DNA of 28,504 nt from CAYNFT01 sp964396535 (GTDB lineage: Bacteria; Chloroflexota; Dehalococcoidia; Dehalococcoidales; UBA2162). The notes below the pieces were generated by a model. It was not told the DNA's origin. It did no database searches and saw only the letters and a program-made list of their open reading frames with translations. The first letter of the stretch is position 1. Every line of letters begins with the position of its first letter. The translations under genes were made by a program, and so were the position numbers. Shown piece by piece: positions 8,884 to 15,500 of this stretch. The stretch lies in NCBI GenBank assembly GCA_964396535.1, contig CAYNFT010000016.1, positions 1 through 28,504 of the forward strand, in the 5' to 3' direction.

Positions 8884-10365
8884 TAGACCCCAGCCAGTGA
8901 GATGAGCCTGGAGACAGTATCAGCACCCCAGCGGTAAATGTTGTTGTTGGCCACTATCTCCCGCATATTCTTCATCCGCCGTTGCCTCTCTGTCTCCGGC
9001 ATCTCAATTGCTTCTTTTATTTTCCGGGAGAATTCCCCGATATCGAACGGGTTTATCAGGAGGGCATCGGTAAGCTCAGCGGCAGCACCGGTGAACTGAC
9101 TAAGTATAAGAACGCCATCTTCATCTGTTCTTGCTGCAACGTATTCTTTGGCTACCAGGTTCATACCGTCATGAAGAGAGCTGACCACGCAGAAGTTGCC
9201 TAACCGCCGTAGAGCGTTCAGGGACGCCGGAGTTAGCTGCCGGGTAAGCATAATCACTGGTTTCCAGGAGTCAGTGCCGTGTTTTTCATTTATACCATTG
9301 GCAAGGCGGTCAGTCTTGTCCATAAGGTTCTTATAGGTATCGATGCCGGTACGGCTGGGCATACCAGCCTGGATGAAAACCACCTTCCCCCTGTAGCCGG
9401 GATTATCATCAAGGAGTTTGTCCAGAGCCTGTAATCTCTCCGGGATACCCTTTGTATAGTCTATCCGGTCCATACCGATGCCAACATATTTCCCCTCTAA
9501 ATTAAGCTCCTTGCGGAGAGTGCTCATTTCCGTCTCCACTGCTTCATTACCAGCATCCTGTGAAATACTGTCAAAATCTACGCTGATGGGGAAGGGCTGC
9601 ACCAGGGTGGTCTTACCCCGGTGGGTGATGGTGGACTTGCTCCGGTCTACTCTGGCGTCCAAAAGGTGTTCAGCCGAATCCAGGAAATTATCACAGAAGG
9701 ACTGGATATGGAAGCCCATAAGGTCGTTACCCAGCATACCATCCAGTATTTCTTTATGCCAGGGACAGGTGCGGAATACCTCATGGTTCGGCCAGGGAAT
9801 GTGCCAGAACTGACCGACTGTTAATCCGGGATTCTGCTCTTTAATTAAGCGCGAAAGCAGGGCAAAGTGGTAGTCCTGCACCAGTACCACAGCCTTACGG
9901 TCGGCTATCTCCTGTATAACCGCATCGGCAAAAACCTGGTTTACTTTCTTATAAGCATTCCAGTCGGATTCTTTGAAGGTGGGTGGGGTAAAGGTAACGT
10001 GACATAGCGGCCATAGTGCCTCATTGGAGAAGCCGAGGTAAAAGCCCTCAACCTCGTCATTAGATAACCATACTCGTCGCAAGGTGTATTTCTCCTCNNN
10101 NNNNNNNCGCATCAAAATCTGCATTACCGCTACCCCAAGCTACCCATGTTCCCCCAGCAGCACACATTACTGGATCCAAAGCCTGAGTAAGCCCGCTGAC
10201 CGGTTGTGTCCACTTTACCTGCCGCTCAGACAAGTGTTCCTCATTACGCTGTGTGAAGGCATGAACATACGGCTCACGGTTAGAGACTACCAGAAACAGG
10301 TAATCTCCCAGTTTCTCTTGGACAAGCTGATACAGTCTATCCTTATTCCATCTCTTGGTTTCTAT
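8883..10365 (-). CDS. otsA: Trehalose-6-phosphate synthase (interrupted by assembly gap)
   Basis: OtsA (GT20 family) joins glucose from a nucleotide-sugar to glucose-6-phosphate. The part below the gap (8883-10097) shows YTLRRVWLS, QDYHFALL, GIGMDRIDYTKG, and SLHDGMNLVAKEYVA, all GT20 landmarks. The part above the gap (10108-10365) reads in an open frame with VVSNREPYVHA and GGTWVAWGSG, the N-terminal landmarks. Homologues have about 13 residues between DFDA and EEKYTLRR, so the 10-N run probably stands for about 39 bases, which keeps the frame. Total about 503 residues. No ATG, GTG or TTG lies in frame between the upstream stop (10372-10374) and SNREPY; the best start is ATA at 10365, nine bases after AAGGAGG. 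Confidence 0.9.
10098..10107. other. Assembly gap (10 N) inside otsA
   Basis: Ten ambiguous bases mark a scaffold join. Codon phase on both sides is compatible with a missing length divisible by three, and the GT20 family pattern suggests about 39 bases. Confidence 0.95.
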
Positions 10366-10370
10366 TTTGC

Positions 10371-10381
10371 ATCACCTCCTT
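10371..10381 (-). promoter_or_regulatory. Strong ribosome-binding site of otsA
   Basis: On the minus strand AAGGAGGTGAT is the longest Shine-Dalgarno match seen in the window. An ATG overlaps its end but is out of frame with otsA and meets a stop after nine codons. The in-frame ATA at 10365 lies at the ideal distance. Confidence 0.6.
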
Positions 10382-10410
10382 GGTATTTGTCCTTGTTTTT
10401 GTATTACATC

Positions 10411-10439
10411 ATTTTACACCTTTATGCTTTCAGTGTGAA
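10411..10439 (-). promoter_or_regulatory. otsAB promoter
   Basis: Minus-strand TTCACA (10434-10439) and TAAAAT (10411-10416) are separated by 17 bp, each five of six to consensus. It lies between the MFS stop and otsA, giving otsAB its own transcript. Confidence 0.6.
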
Positions 10440-10466
10440 GTGGTACCCGCGATATTTATGAGTTGG

Positions 10467-11630
10467 CTAGTCCCGGCTTCCCCAGAGGAATACCGAGCAG
10501 GCTAACGTTACCACGAGAATAGAAATGCTGGCAATGGTAAAACTGGTGTCGAAGCCAAGCCGGTCGATGAAATAACCCATTAGCGGGGCAAAAACAGCCC
10601 CGATTTCCATATTCGAGAAGTAGTAAATGCCGAGTATTGTTGAACGATGACGCTCCGACGTTTTACCGATGATGTAAGCTTCTGCTGTAGGCATACGGAT
10701 ATACATAATCATGCCGATGAAAAGCAGCAGGGCACCTATAGCTATGCCATAGGGACCGTAGGGGACTTGATTTAGAAGGTAAAGGGCAGGACCGGCAATA
10801 AAGCAGACTGTCAGTACCACCGGCACCCTTCCCAAACGGTCGGAGATGTAGCCACCCAAAGGGCTTGCCCAGAGCCCGGCAGAGTAGATAATGGCTAAAA
10901 AGGCTGCCGCTTTCCCTTCCGTGATGCCGAAGTGGTCTACCATGAATAGCGGGATAAAGGCTATTATGGAGAAGATAACCGCCTGGGTGAATACAGTTAG
11001 AGTCAGGAAGGCTACTAGCTGACGTAAACGGCCTGGAGAGGAAGGCTTTTCTTCAGGCTGGTCGGTTATTACCTGCTGAGCTTTTCCCTTGTCAGCCAGT
11101 CGACCCAGCAGTAGATAAAATATGATTCCGAACACCATAGTCGGGATAGCTAGCCCGATGAATGAACCACGCCATCCCCAGTTAGCTGCGATGGCTGCCG
11201 CAATGATTGGTGCCAGAAAAAAACTGCCGCTGCCGCCAATCAGGTGGATGCCCAATGCCCTCCCCCGTTTCTCTGGCTCAACCGACGCCGAAATCAGCGG
11301 CGACGCTGCCGGGTGGTAGCCACCACCGGCTATGCCCATCAGCGCCAGGAAGACGAGCATCATAATATAGGTTTGAGAAAGCCCGACCAATAGCCCAGCC
11401 ACGGCCACACCGCAAATGCCGATGGTAATCAGTATGCGGGCACCGATACGGTCGGCAAGCACCCCCGCAGGTAACTGCCCGATGCCATAGGCTAGGCTGA
11501 ATGCCGAGACCACCATCCCCGATTGGACGTAGTCTAGGGCAAAGTCATCGCGGATAAATGGTAAAAGTGGTGTTGGTAGTGCCGTTAACAGGTGGTGGGA
11601 TAGGTGTGCTAGCACAAAGAGGGGAAGCAA
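10467..11630 (-). CDS. Major facilitator superfamily transporter
   Basis: A 387-residue or longer 12-helix MFS permease. The loop after the second helix reads GVLADRIGAR, and its counterpart in the second half reads GYISDRLGR, both forms of the MFS A-motif (G-x-x-x-D-R-x-G-R). The central loop after helix 6 is charged (about residues 178-200). Family members of this size include drug, sugar and anion carriers; the substrate cannot be read from sequence. TTG at 11630 has no ribosome-binding site. The open frame runs further upstream and ATT at 11666 lies eight bases after AAAGGA (11675-11680), adding a basic IKKFRGRSLSLG stretch that fits a cytoplasmic N-terminus. The gene precedes otsAB on the same strand. 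Confidence 0.85.
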   Translation of the reverse strand: MLPLFVLAHLSHHLLTALPTPLLPFIRDDFALDYVQSGMVVSAFSLAYGIGQLPAGVLADRIGARILITIGICGVAVAGLLVGLSQTYIMMLVFLALMGIAGGGYHPAASPLISASVEPEKRGRALGIHLIGGSGSFFLAPIIAAAIAANWGWRGSFIGLAIPTMVFGIIFYLLLGRLADKGKAQQVITDQPEEKPSSPGRLRQLVAFLTLTVFTQAVIFSIIAFIPLFMVDHFGITEGKAAAFLAIIYSAGLWASPLGGYISDRLGRVPVVLTVCFIAGPALYLLNQVPYGPYGIAIGALLLFIGMIMYIRMPTAEAYIIGKTSERHRSTILGIYYFSNMEIGAVFAPLMGYFIDRLGFDTSFTIASISILVVTLACSVFLWGSRD

Positions 11631-11712
11631 CCCTAGAGAAAGCGAACGACCCCTGAATTTTTTAATGGTAGGTATCCTTTCAAAGTTGTCTCTTGAAGCT
11701 GAACAGTGTTAA

Positions 11713-11741
11713 ATTATAAATGCTTCTCTTCAGGATTACAA
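11713..11741 (-). promoter_or_regulatory. Promoter of the MFS gene
   Basis: Minus-strand TTGTAA (11736-11741) and a perfect TATAAT (11713-11718) are separated by 17 bp. It lies in the divergent region between the MFS gene and the zinc-protein/ubiA unit. Confidence 0.6.
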
Positions 11742-11776
11742 ACTTTCGATATAGAAATGTTTGTGGTAGAATTGTG

Positions 11777-11791
11777 AGCAGTAAATCTGCT
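11777..11791 (+). promoter_or_regulatory. Small hairpin in the divergent MFS/zinc-protein region
   Basis: AGCAG (11777-11781) pairs with CTGCT (11787-11791). It sits upstream of the zinc-protein operon, where only a weak TTGACT-N17-TAAGAG promoter candidate (from about 11811) can be pointed out. Confidence 0.25.
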
Positions 11792-11855
11792 ACACTGACC
11801 TTGACTGATTCCTGTGCAGGAGATAAGAGGATAAGATAGCAATAGGAGGTAGCCA

Positions 11856-11978
11856 ATGAAGTGTCCTGTTTGTGGTAAGGATGCCAGAGTTCATATCTAC
11901 TACTGTGCCAGGTGTGCTGTTTATGTACACGAAAGATGCTGGCAGGAGCACGTGGAAACAGCTCATAAGGAAGAATAA
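11856..11978 (+). CDS. 40-residue zinc-binding (treble-clef/B-box-like) protein
   Basis: A short gene with a strong AGGAGG site (11844-11849) before ATG 11856. The 40-residue product has two CxxC pairs (C3/C6 in CPVC and C17/C20 in CARC), then H25, C28, H32 and H37. Eight metal-ligand candidates in 40 residues, spaced like a cross-brace zinc finger, suggest two zinc ions or one zinc site with spare ligands. The stop is two bases before the ubiA start and the ubiA ribosome-binding site lies inside this gene, so they are translationally coupled. Function is unknown; it might be a regulator or a partner of the neighbouring membrane enzyme. Its codon structure, start signal and tight spacing make it a real gene. 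Confidence 0.8.
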   Translation: MKCPVCGKDARVHIYYCARCAVYVHERCWQEHVETAHKEE

Positions 11979-11980
11979 AG

Positions 11981-12865
11981 ATGAAAAAATGGTTAATGGT
12001 TATCAGGGCCCCATTTCTACCTCTCTCGGTAGTGCTGGCATTCTTGGGTACCTGTATTGCCTGGTATCATAATGCCTTTCACCTTGGTTACGCTTTGCTT
12101 GCTTTCTTCGGGATACTGCTGGCACATATCAGTGTTGACGTGCTTAATGAGTACTATGACTACAAGAGTGGGATAGACCTGGAGACTATTAAAACTCCCT
12201 TTAGCGGGGGTAGTGGTGCCCTTCCGTCTGGTCTCATCTCACCAAAGCAGGCGCTGTGGCTCGGTCTGGCTTCTTTCATAATACTCATACCCATTGGTGT
12301 TTATTTTGTAATAGTGAAAGGCTGGCTGCTTTTACCTCTACTGGTGGTAGCTGCCCTATGCATCTTGCTTTATACCCCTTTCATACTCAAGCTGAGATGG
12401 CCTGAGTGGGCTCCGGGGCTGGGGATGGGGGCTCTGCCGGTTGTAGGGGCTTACTTTGCCCAGACTGGTGAATATAACTGGCCCCTGGTGATAGCTTCCG
12501 TGCCCTCTTTCATTCTGGTGCATAATCTTCTCCTATTGAACGAATTTCCCGATGTGGAAGCCGACGGGAAAGCGGGGAGAAAAACCACGCCCATTACTAT
12601 GGGGAAGGCAAATGCAAGCATAGTCTACTCAGTCCTGACGGTGGTGGTTTACCTGTGGATAATCGGTGGTGTGGTGGCGGGGCAAATGCCAGTCTTCGCT
12701 TCAATAGCCTTGCTAACTATTCCCTTTGCCCTAAAGGCAATTAAGGGTGCATTAGAGTCTAGAGACATGAGTAAGCTCAGGTCAGCGATGGCTAACAATG
12801 TTCTGGTTATCCTCCTTACTCAATTGCTCTTAGGCATCGGCTACATTCTGGCGGGGGTTTTCTAG
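11981..12865 (+). CDS. UbiA-family prenyltransferase (MenA-like)
   Basis: UbiA-family enzymes attach a polyprenyl group to an aromatic or lipid acceptor in the membrane. The 294-residue protein has about eight to nine hydrophobic segments and both aspartate-rich motifs: N56-E-Y-Y-D60 followed by D66 (NEYYDYKSGID), and N187-E-F-P-D191 with D195 (NEFPDVEAD), which bind Mg-diphosphate. The pattern is closest to MenA (dihydroxynaphthoate polyprenyltransferase), but no other menaquinone gene is here. AAGGAAG (11968-11974) in the upstream gene serves as ribosome-binding site. It is followed 17 bp later by a B12-binding radical SAM gene, so the unit may modify a prenylated lipid or quinone; that is inference. 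Confidence 0.88.
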   Translation: MKKWLMVIRAPFLPLSVVLAFLGTCIAWYHNAFHLGYALLAFFGILLAHISVDVLNEYYDYKSGIDLETIKTPFSGGSGALPSGLISPKQALWLGLASFIILIPIGVYFVIVKGWLLLPLLVVAALCILLYTPFILKLRWPEWAPGLGMGALPVVGAYFAQTGEYNWPLVIASVPSFILVHNLLLLNEFPDVEADGKAGRKTTPITMGKANASIVYSVLTVVVYLWIIGGVVAGQMPVFASIALLTIPFALKAIKGALESRDMSKLRSAMANNVLVILLTQLLLGIGYILAGVF

Positions 12866-12882
12866 GGGTGGTGAGATAGTAA

Positions 12883-14589
12883 ATGCCGGTCGACCTGATT
12901 TTACTTCATCCGCCCAGTGTGTACGACTTTCGCCAGAAAACAATTCTTTACGGTCCGGTTAGTGACCTGATTCCCCCCTCCCCTGTTTTCGAGATGTATC
13001 CCATAGGATTCACCAGTATTGCTGAATATCTGGAGCGTGCTGGCTATCGGGTGCGCATTGTCAACCTTGCGGTACGCATGGTGAGAAACAGGAACTTCAG
13101 TGCCGAGAAAATGATAAAGCGCTTGAAAGCACCGGTCTTCGGTATTGACTTGCACTGGATGGTGCACTGCCATGGGTCCGTTGAGGTAGCAAAGCTGGTG
13201 AAAAAATACCACCCCGACTCAAAGCTGGTGTTCGGGGGGTTTTCCTCCTCTTATTTCTACAGGGAGCTGATTGAGTACCCCGAGGTAGACTATGTACTAA
13301 GGGGTGACTCCACCGAAGAACCTCTCCGACAGCTAATGGATTGCATAATGAAAGGGAGGGAGCCTGAAGCAGTGCCCAACCTTGTCTGGCGAGATAGCCG
13401 GGGTGAGATTAGGGAAAATCCCTTCTCTTACATCCCTTCAGACCTCGGTAGTGTCATGGTTCAGCACTACGATGGCGTGATACGCTCTGTTATCAGGCAC
13501 CGAGACCTTATCAGCTACATTCCCTTTAAGGACTGGCTCCGCTATCCCATCACAGCGGTGCTTATCTGCCGGGGTTGTAACCAGAACTGTATCATTTGCG
13601 GAGGTTCGGCAGCCGCCTTCAAGCGTATCCACCACCGGGAAAAACCTGTTTTTCGGTCACCAGAATCAGTCGTGGGAAATATCAAGCAGATTGAGCGTTT
13701 CAGCCGGGGACCTATTTTCGTTCTCGGAGACCTTTATCAGAATGGGGAAGATTATGCTTATCAGGTTTTGCGGTTACTCCAGAAGGACAGGGTGAAAAAC
13801 CAGCTTATTCTTGAGCTGTTCTCACCCGTTCCAAAAGAATTTCTGCACCAGATGAGCCTCGCATCTCCCAATTTCTGCCTTGAGATTTCACCCGAATCCC
13901 ACGACCCTGAGATAAGAAAAATTATTGGCAGAAACTATTCCAATGAGGCGCTGGAGCAGACGCTGGGTGATGCCCTTGATGCCGGCTGCGGGCGGCTGGA
14001 CGTATTCTTTATGACCGGGCTGCCGAAACAGACCACGCAGTCGGTAATGGATACCATTGACTACTGCGATTACCTGCTGGAGAAATTCAAGGCAGATAAG
14101 CGGCTATCACTCTTTATTGCTCCCATATCACCATTCCTCGACATCGGCAGTCTTGCCTTTGAGCATCCGGAGCGCTATGGCTACCGGGTACTGTTTCGAA
14201 CGCTGGAAGAGCACCGCCAGGCACTGCTATCACCGAGCTGGAAATACTCCCTGAATTACGAGACGGAATGGATGACACGAGACCAGATTGCTGAGAGCGC
14301 CTATGAAGCCATCCTGCGCCTTATCCGTTTGAAGGCGAAATATGAGGTTATCTCTAAAGAGATGGCTGATATAGGGCAAAGGCGTATCGAGGCTGCCCGG
14401 GAAATGATGCACCGCCTTGACGATATATTAGCCAAGGACAGCTATGAGGAAGACTTAGCCCGATTAAAGCCCGAGGTGGACAGGATAAATACCTTTCCCG
14501 TAAGCGAGAAAATACAGCTAGAGTTACCCGTCGGGTTGGTCAAGCTGAGATTCTTAAACTCCCTCTGGTCGTGGATAACCGGACGATAA
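12883..14589 (+). CDS. B12-binding domain/radical SAM protein
   Basis: A 568-residue protein with an N-terminal cobalamin-binding-type domain (about 1-170, with FGIDLHW at 87-92 and LVFGG at 115-119) and a radical SAM domain. The cluster cysteines are C232, C236 and C239 (CxxxCxxC), with an extra C229 just before. GLPKQT near residue 385 lies in the later barrel. The C-terminal ~130 residues are helical and charged. It resembles the B12/radical SAM group I recall from archaea such as Thermoplasma and from Chloroflexi (Ta0216-type; not checked). Such enzymes do methylations or carbon-skeleton chemistry on unreactive carbons. GGTGAG precedes the ATG. The reaction is unknown; the UbiA neighbour suggests a lipid or quinone substrate. 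Confidence 0.88.
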   Translation: MPVDLILLHPPSVYDFRQKTILYGPVSDLIPPSPVFEMYPIGFTSIAEYLERAGYRVRIVNLAVRMVRNRNFSAEKMIKRLKAPVFGIDLHWMVHCHGSVEVAKLVKKYHPDSKLVFGGFSSSYFYRELIEYPEVDYVLRGDSTEEPLRQLMDCIMKGREPEAVPNLVWRDSRGEIRENPFSYIPSDLGSVMVQHYDGVIRSVIRHRDLISYIPFKDWLRYPITAVLICRGCNQNCIICGGSAAAFKRIHHREKPVFRSPESVVGNIKQIERFSRGPIFVLGDLYQNGEDYAYQVLRLLQKDRVKNQLILELFSPVPKEFLHQMSLASPNFCLEISPESHDPEIRKIIGRNYSNEALEQTLGDALDAGCGRLDVFFMTGLPKQTTQSVMDTIDYCDYLLEKFKADKRLSLFIAPISPFLDIGSLAFEHPERYGYRVLFRTLEEHRQALLSPSWKYSLNYETEWMTRDQIAESAYEAILRLIRLKAKYEVISKEMADIGQRRIEAAREMMHRLDDILAKDSYEEDLARLKPEVDRINTFPVSEKIQLELPVGLVKLRFLNSLWSWITGR

Positions 14590-14614
14590 TTCATACCTCC
14601 TTGGCGTTAGCTTT

Positions 14615-14929
14615 TTATTCCACCACTACCCCGGTGCCGTAGGCAAGTATCTCGGATGCATTCTGCATTACCATTGAGGTGGTGAACCTCATACTGACAA
14701 TGGCATTAGCCCCCTGCGCCTCGGCATCCTCCACCATTCGCTGGATGGCCTGCTCCCTGGACTCAGCCATCATCTTGGTATATTCAGTTATCTCACCACC
14801 CACCACACCCCGCAACCCAGCCATAATATCCCTGCCTATATGTCTGGCTCTGATAGTGCTGCCTTTGACCATACCTATGGTCTTAACAATTTTCTTTCCC
14901 TCTATCTGGTCTGAAGTGGTGATAATCAT
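14615..14929 (-). CDS. YbjQ/UPF0145 family protein
   Basis: A 104-residue protein of the YbjQ (putative heavy-metal-binding) family. It shows the conserved TTSDQIEGK start, VKGSTIRARHIGRDI, GGEITEYTKMMAESREQAI and GANAIVSMRF blocks. The family fold is a small pentameric ring-like protein of unknown function. Its ATG overlaps the stop of the upstream 70-residue membrane-protein gene by four bases, so the pair is translationally coupled and probably works together at the membrane. It converges with the radical SAM gene 25 bp away. Confidence 0.92.
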   Translation of the reverse strand: MIITTSDQIEGKKIVKTIGMVKGSTIRARHIGRDIMAGLRGVVGGEITEYTKMMAESREQAIQRMVEDAEAQGANAIVSMRFTTSMVMQNASEILAYGTGVVVE

Positions 14930-15138
14930 TTCTCTACCTCCTTAAAATCCTCTTTTTTAGACTGGATTATCCTGTCTCTAATGACTATTCCCAGAAGTGT
15001 AACCCCTCCTACAGCGACTATACCAACCAGTATACGGAATGCTAATGGAATTTCAGCAGCCATAAAAAACCCTTTAGCCAGCCAGCCAATCAAAGCCAGT
15101 ATAGCCAGCCCAATGACAATAAAAATCGCATTTACCAT
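14926..15138 (-). CDS. Small two-helix membrane protein upstream of ybjQ
   Basis: A 70-residue protein with two hydrophobic helices (about residues 3-22 and 32-52) and a charged C-terminal tail (RIIQSKKEDFKEVEK). I do not recognise a named family. GGAGG precedes the ATG at 15138 by nine bases, and a CTCC/GGAG hairpin (15148-15159) can mask that site. The first helix and the whole upstream region are repeated about 230 bp away, where they form a 24-codon gene. The four-base overlap with ybjQ suggests it anchors or partners that protein. Confidence 0.75.
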   Translation of the reverse strand: MVNAIFIVIGLAILALIGWLAKGFFMAAEIPLAFRILVGIVAVGGVTLLGIVIRDRIIQSKKEDFKEVEK

Positions 15139-15193
15139 AATTCTTACCTCCAGATGGAGATTTCTATTCGAATATCTTCAAACCCTCCCCCTT
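15075..15193. repeat. Tandem duplication, copy 1
   Basis: About 119 bp covering the first helix of the 70-residue protein, its ribosome-binding site, the palindrome TATTCGAATA (15165-15174) and a CCCTCCCCCTT tract. It is repeated with scattered changes at 15303-15422. Confidence 0.85.
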
Positions 15194-15257
15194 GTGTTCG
15201 CCCTCCCTTGATAAGGGACGGGGGGAAGTGGTTTATAAGAGGGACTTCGTCCCTCTT
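15184..15257. repeat. Composite B-A hairpin element
   Basis: A family B hairpin (CCCTCCCTTGATAAGGGA, then CGGGGGGAAGTGGTT) is followed directly by the family A hairpin AAGAGGGAC (15237-15245)/GTCCCTCTT (15249-15257). A partial family A copy, AGGC-TTC-GCCT with a TTTTACTCTC tail, follows at 15276-15299. Confidence 0.6.
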
Positions 15258-15291
15258 TACGCCCTGTGATTTTACAGGCTTCGCCTCTCTT

Positions 15292-15366
15292 TTACTCTCT
15301 GTTAGCCAGCCAGCCAATCAAAGCCAGTATAACCAGCCCAATGACAATAATAATTATAACTACCAC
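15292..15366 (-). CDS. 24-residue membrane peptide, duplicate of the YbjQ-linked protein's first helix
   Basis: A GTG start at 15366 follows GGAGGAG by about six bases and opens a 24-codon frame. The product is almost entirely one hydrophobic helix ending in GWLANRE. It matches the first 22 residues of the 70-residue protein downstream, and the duplication includes the ribosome-binding site and its masking hairpin. The frame stops just after the helix, in the sequence of an inserted hairpin element. It may be a functional micro-protein or a decaying duplicate; the intact start signals favour translation, but nothing proves it. Confidence 0.5.
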   Translation of the reverse strand: MVVIIIIVIGLVILALIGWLANRE

Positions 15367-15422
15367 ATTTATCTCCTCCAAGCGGAGATTTTTATTCGAA
15401 TATCTGCCATCCCTCCCCCTTA
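15303..15422. repeat. Tandem duplication, copy 2
   Basis: Second copy of the 15075-15193 segment. It keeps the TATTCGAATA palindrome (15393-15402), the CTCC/GGAG hairpin over the ribosome-binding site (15376-15387) and the CCCTCCCCCTT end. Confidence 0.85.
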
Positions 15423-15498
15423 ATTTCCCTCCCTTATCAAGGGAGGAGAAAGTGGTTGTATTGTAAGAGAGGCGAAGCCTCTCTTTGACGCTCTTTTT
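15413..15498. repeat. Composite B-A hairpin element; terminator-like
   Basis: CCCTCCCTTATCAAGGGAGG is followed by AGAAAGTGGTT and by the family A hairpin AAGAGAGGC (15465-15473)/GCCTCTCTT (15477-15485). A T5 run is at 15494-15498 on the plus strand. It sits just downstream of cysS (minus strand), where it may end the ispD-ispF-cysS transcript. Confidence 0.6.
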
Positions 15499-15500
15499 AG

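Noticed and set aside
10084..10461. 125-codon plus-strand ORF across the N run
   Set aside because: It is antisense to the otsA 5' end and its promoter, and crosses unknown bases.
15154..15466. Two overlapping plus-strand ORFs of 66-89 codons
   Set aside because: They consist of hairpin repeats and the tandem duplication, so their similar sequences reflect DNA repeats, not protein.
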